From contig NZ_AVPJ01000008.1 of assembly GCF_000768705.1 (NCBI RefSeq), positions 62,001 to 126,000 of the forward strand: 64,000 bases of DNA, read 5' to 3'. The position numbers and the translations under genes are program-made. Below the pieces are notes generated by a model. It saw nothing but the letters and a program-made list of their open reading frames with translations. It did no database searches and was not told the origin of the DNA. Position 1 is the stretch's first letter; each line of letters opens with the position of its first letter. Origin of the DNA: Knoellia sinensis KCTC 19936. GTDB taxonomy: Bacteria > Actinomycetota > Actinomycetes > Actinomycetales > Dermatophilaceae. This document shows, in pieces, positions 62,146 through 64,000 of this stretch.

Positions 62146-62794
62146 TGAGTTCGGCGTCGATCTTGTCGTGGAAGTCCTGAACGGACGTGGGCTCGATCTG
62201 TGTGCCGTTGAGGAAGAAGGTGGGCGTGCCGTTCACACCGAGGTCGAGACCATCCTTGCGGTCGCGCTCGACTCGCTCAGTCGTTGCGGGGTCCGCGACG
62301 GCCTTGTCGTAGGCAGCCATGTCGAGACCCAGCTCCTGCGCGAAACCGCGGAACACCGATGCCTTCGACTCCTGCTGCTCACCCCAGGACTCCTGCGTCT
62401 CGTACATCTTGTTGTACATGTCCTCGAACTTTCCCTGCTGGGCGGCGGCCTCGACGGCGACGGCAGCATTGACCGAGTTCTTGTGGCCGCTGAGGGGGAA
62501 GTAGCGGACGACGAAGTCGACCTTGCCGTCGTACTTCTTGCGCAGGTCCTCCACGATCGGGTGGGCCATCTTGCAGGACTCGCACTCGAAGTCGAGGAAC
62601 TCTACGAAGGTGACCTTGCCCGTCCCTGCCGCGCCCAGACGGTGGCTGTCCTCGCGCACGAGCGCCTGGCTGGACGCACCGGCTGCCGAGCCGGAGGACT
62701 CGGGACTCTGCGCACGCTGGCTCAGGATGCCCGCCACGAAGGCGAGCAGCAGGACGACGACGACCGCTGCGGAGGCGATGGCATTGCGTTTCAC
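62138..62794 (-). CDS. DsbA-like membrane-anchored thiol oxidase
   Basis: A 218-residue exported thioredoxin-fold protein, anchored by the N-terminal helix (SAAVVVVLLLAFVAGIL). Active site CESC at residues 71-74 (FLDFECESCKMAH) and cis-Pro in GVNGTPTFFLNGTQ are present. It introduces disulfides in secreted proteins and is recharged by the VKOR encoded next. GTG at 62794 has GGAG 8 nt upstream. Confidence 0.92.
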   Translation of the reverse strand: MKRNAIASAAVVVVLLLAFVAGILSQRAQSPESSGSAAGASSQALVREDSHRLGAAGTGKVTFVEFLDFECESCKMAHPIVEDLRKKYDGKVDFVVRYFPLSGHKNSVNAAVAVEAAAQQGKFEDMYNKMYETQESWGEQQESKASVFRGFAQELGLDMAAYDKAVADPATTERVERDRKDGLDLGVNGTPTFFLNGTQIEPTSVQDFHDKIDAELNG

Positions 62795-62891
62795 GGGTTG
62801 TACTCCAGTGGGAAAGTGAGATGTGGAAGGGCGTCCAGAGAGGCGAACGGGTCGAGGTGCGGCCAAGTTCCGGACAGGTCTGGGTTCTGGG

Positions 62892-63239
62892 TCACGTGTC
62901 GGCCAGCAGCGCTGCGAGGTCTGACGGCACCGGCATGCGACTCATGAGCGGCACGGTGGCGCGACCCGTGTTGCCCTCGGGATAGCGGCCCAGGGCCGAC
63001 CCCGGCCCCGCGACGACGAGTCGAAGGACTTGTCCAGCCGCTTCTCGGCGGTCCCGCTCGCGCAGCGCCACGCGCAGCATCACTGCGTGGGCGCGGGTAT
63101 GGGGCCATGCCCAAGGCTGCGACAGGATGTGCGCCCGCTCGAGGGCGTACCACCGCGCCTCACTCGTTGCGGCTGCCCGGGCTTGGCTCAACTCCGCTTC
63201 GAAGGCTTCTCGGACCGTTGACGGCATGGCACGGCTCAT
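62892..63239 (-). CDS. DUF3703 family protein
   Basis: A 115-residue DUF3703 protein. It is helical (REAFEAELSQARAAATSEAR, then WYALERAHILSQPWAWPHTR) with conserved His residues and ends in the PSDLAALL segment. DUF3703 genes usually accompany heavy-metal resistance genes, including cation-efflux transporters, as here. ATG at 63239 overlaps the transporter's stop codon (ATGA). Confidence 0.8.
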   Translation of the reverse strand: MSRAMPSTVREAFEAELSQARAAATSEARWYALERAHILSQPWAWPHTRAHAVMLRVALRERDRREAAGQVLRLVVAGPGSALGRYPEGNTGRATVPLMSRMPVPSDLAALLADT

Positions 63240-64000
63240 CCCCGCTCCTCGTCCCGGACGGGCGGCCTCTGAAGCGTCAGCGCCACGGGCTCGCTCGCTC
63301 GCACGTCGGAGCCGGTCGCGCTGGGTGCGCTGGGGGCGCTGGGGGCGCTGGGGGCGCAGCAACCGTCAGAGCACGAAGCGGCTTCGTCGGCGACGGTGCC
63401 CGCTTCACCCGGCTGCCCCTCATGGGCGAAGGACAGCGCGGCTGGGGTGCAGCAGTCGTCACCCTGCCAGTTCTCCCAGCCCTCGCGGGCTGCGACGCCA
63501 GCGATGACGAGCGCGGCCAGCGGATCGGCCCACGACCACCCGAGCCAGGCGTTGAGGACGAGGCCGACGAGCAACACGGCTGACAGGTAGGTGCACAACA
63601 GCGTCTGCGTCCCGTCACCTTCGACGGACCTGGAGCCCAACTCGCGCCCGGTGCGCCGCTGCCACATGCTCAGGAACGGCATGACCGCCAAGGAGGCGAG
63701 GGCCAGTCCGATGCCCACGGGGCTTCCGTCCGGCTGGGCGCCCGTGAGGAGGGCGTGACCGGCCTCCACGGTGAGATAGGCGGCCAGGGCAAAGAAGGAG
63801 ATCGCGATGAGGCGTTGCGCCGTGCGCTCCCGGCTCTCCGGCAGTCGGTGGCGGAACTGCCACAGGATGATCAGACCTGAGGACACCTCGACGATCGAGT
63901 CGAGTCCAAACCCCACGAGGGCGGACGAACCCGCGATGTTGCCAGCGGTGATCGCGACGACGGCCTCGACGGTGTTGTAGGCCACGGAGGCTGCGGCCAG
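63236..64000 (-). CDS. Cation diffusion facilitator family transporter, C-terminal part (cut by window end)
   Basis: Membrane exporter of divalent metal ions; at least 254 residues are visible, the N-terminus lies beyond 64000. The CDF-type helix signatures appear (GFGLDSIVEVSSGLI; LVLNAWLGWSWADPLAALVI, with paired Asp/His-type metal sites). The C-terminal tail is cysteine-rich (DDCCTPAALS; ASCSDGCCAPSAPSAPSAPS) and contains a 9-bp tandem repeat (GGGGGCGCT units near 63320-63357). That tail may bind metal. Downstream DUF3703 supports a heavy-metal role. Confidence 0.88.
   Translation of the reverse strand: MAAASVAYNTVEAVVAITAGNIAGSSALVGFGLDSIVEVSSGLIILWQFRHRLPESRERTAQRLIAISFFALAAYLTVEAGHALLTGAQPDGSPVGIGLALASLAVMPFLSMWQRRTGRELGSRSVEGDGTQTLLCTYLSAVLLVGLVLNAWLGWSWADPLAALVIAGVAAREGWENWQGDDCCTPAALSFAHEGQPGEAGTVADEAASCSDGCCAPSAPSAPSAPSATGSDVRASEPVALTLQRPPVRDEERG

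Overview
This is a chromosomal window from a very GC-rich actinobacterium. Protein content and local gene order (hppA, STAS anti-anti-sigma factor, DEAD/DEAH helicase with a four-cysteine tail, DUF4244 pilin and Tad-like secretion genes) fit Micrococcales, most likely Intrasporangiaceae (Janibacter/Knoellia/Tetrasphaera-like). This is an inference from remembered families, not a database result. Many starts have a TANNNT-type -10 box 5-8 nt upstream of the start codon and no Shine-Dalgarno sequence, so leaderless transcription looks common. No rRNA, tRNA or CRISPR array was recognised.

Layout. 0-11 kb: end of hppA, a STAS protein, an MrfA-like helicase, small membrane proteins, and a Tad/Flp-like pilus locus on the minus strand (CpaE-like, TadA, TadB, TadC, DUF4244 pilin, TadE, Rv3654c-like) into which a class F-type sortase and a proline/glutamate-repeat surface protein are intercalated. 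11-14.5 kb: a degenerate Fic protein, an acyl-CoA thioesterase and a LytS-type sensor kinase. 14.6-24.4 kb: a beta-oxidation block (fadB, thiolase, acyl-CoA dehydrogenase, TetR, enoyl-CoA hydratase; divergent aldehyde dehydrogenase and FadD) arranged around a perfect TetR-type palindrome. 24.5-24.9 kb: seven copies of a 65-bp-period repeat. 25-31.7 kb: a TetR regulator divergent from a five-gene coupled operon (diiron-like hydrolase, ferredoxin reductase, Baeyer-Villiger-type monooxygenase, SDR, esterase-SRPBCC fusion) that resembles the mycobacterial mymA operon.

32-37.6 kb is an accessory island of small single-gene cassettes, some resembling immunity proteins (one MafI-like, one frameshifted), ending in an HTH/nucleotidyltransferase pair truncated by a deletion scar. 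37.7-40.4 kb holds a LytTR regulator, a small membrane protein and an acetate/solute symporter. The likely cognate kinase is 23 kb away. 40.5-47.4 kb is a second, AT-richer island that looks like antiviral defence: a large N6-adenine methyltransferase overlapping a PD-(D/E)XK nuclease-like gene, then a convergent 989-residue nucleoside phosphorylase-NTPase-TPR (NLR-like STAND) protein. This is the best candidate for an undescribed system.

47.6-64 kb: kbl and, 10 kb further on, tdh (threonine catabolism); an oxidoreductase; a MerB-like lyase without a mer operon; a solo HicB-like antitoxin between two direct repeats; a DUF732-like lipoprotein; a roadblock protein with a strong internal start; an orphan sugar-ABC ATPase; a coupled operon of a cytidylate kinase-like protein, a GPH sugar transporter broken by an in-frame amber codon, and a GH3 glycosidase; a self-regulated SRPBCC/TetR pair; and a thioredoxin-like/VKOR/DsbA oxidative-folding set next to DUF3703 and a cation-efflux transporter cut by the window end.

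Two genome-wide signatures stand out: over-representation of CGGCATAC on both strands, scarce inside the two accessory islands, and long near-perfect palindromes, several with shared sequence motifs, in many gaps between converging genes.
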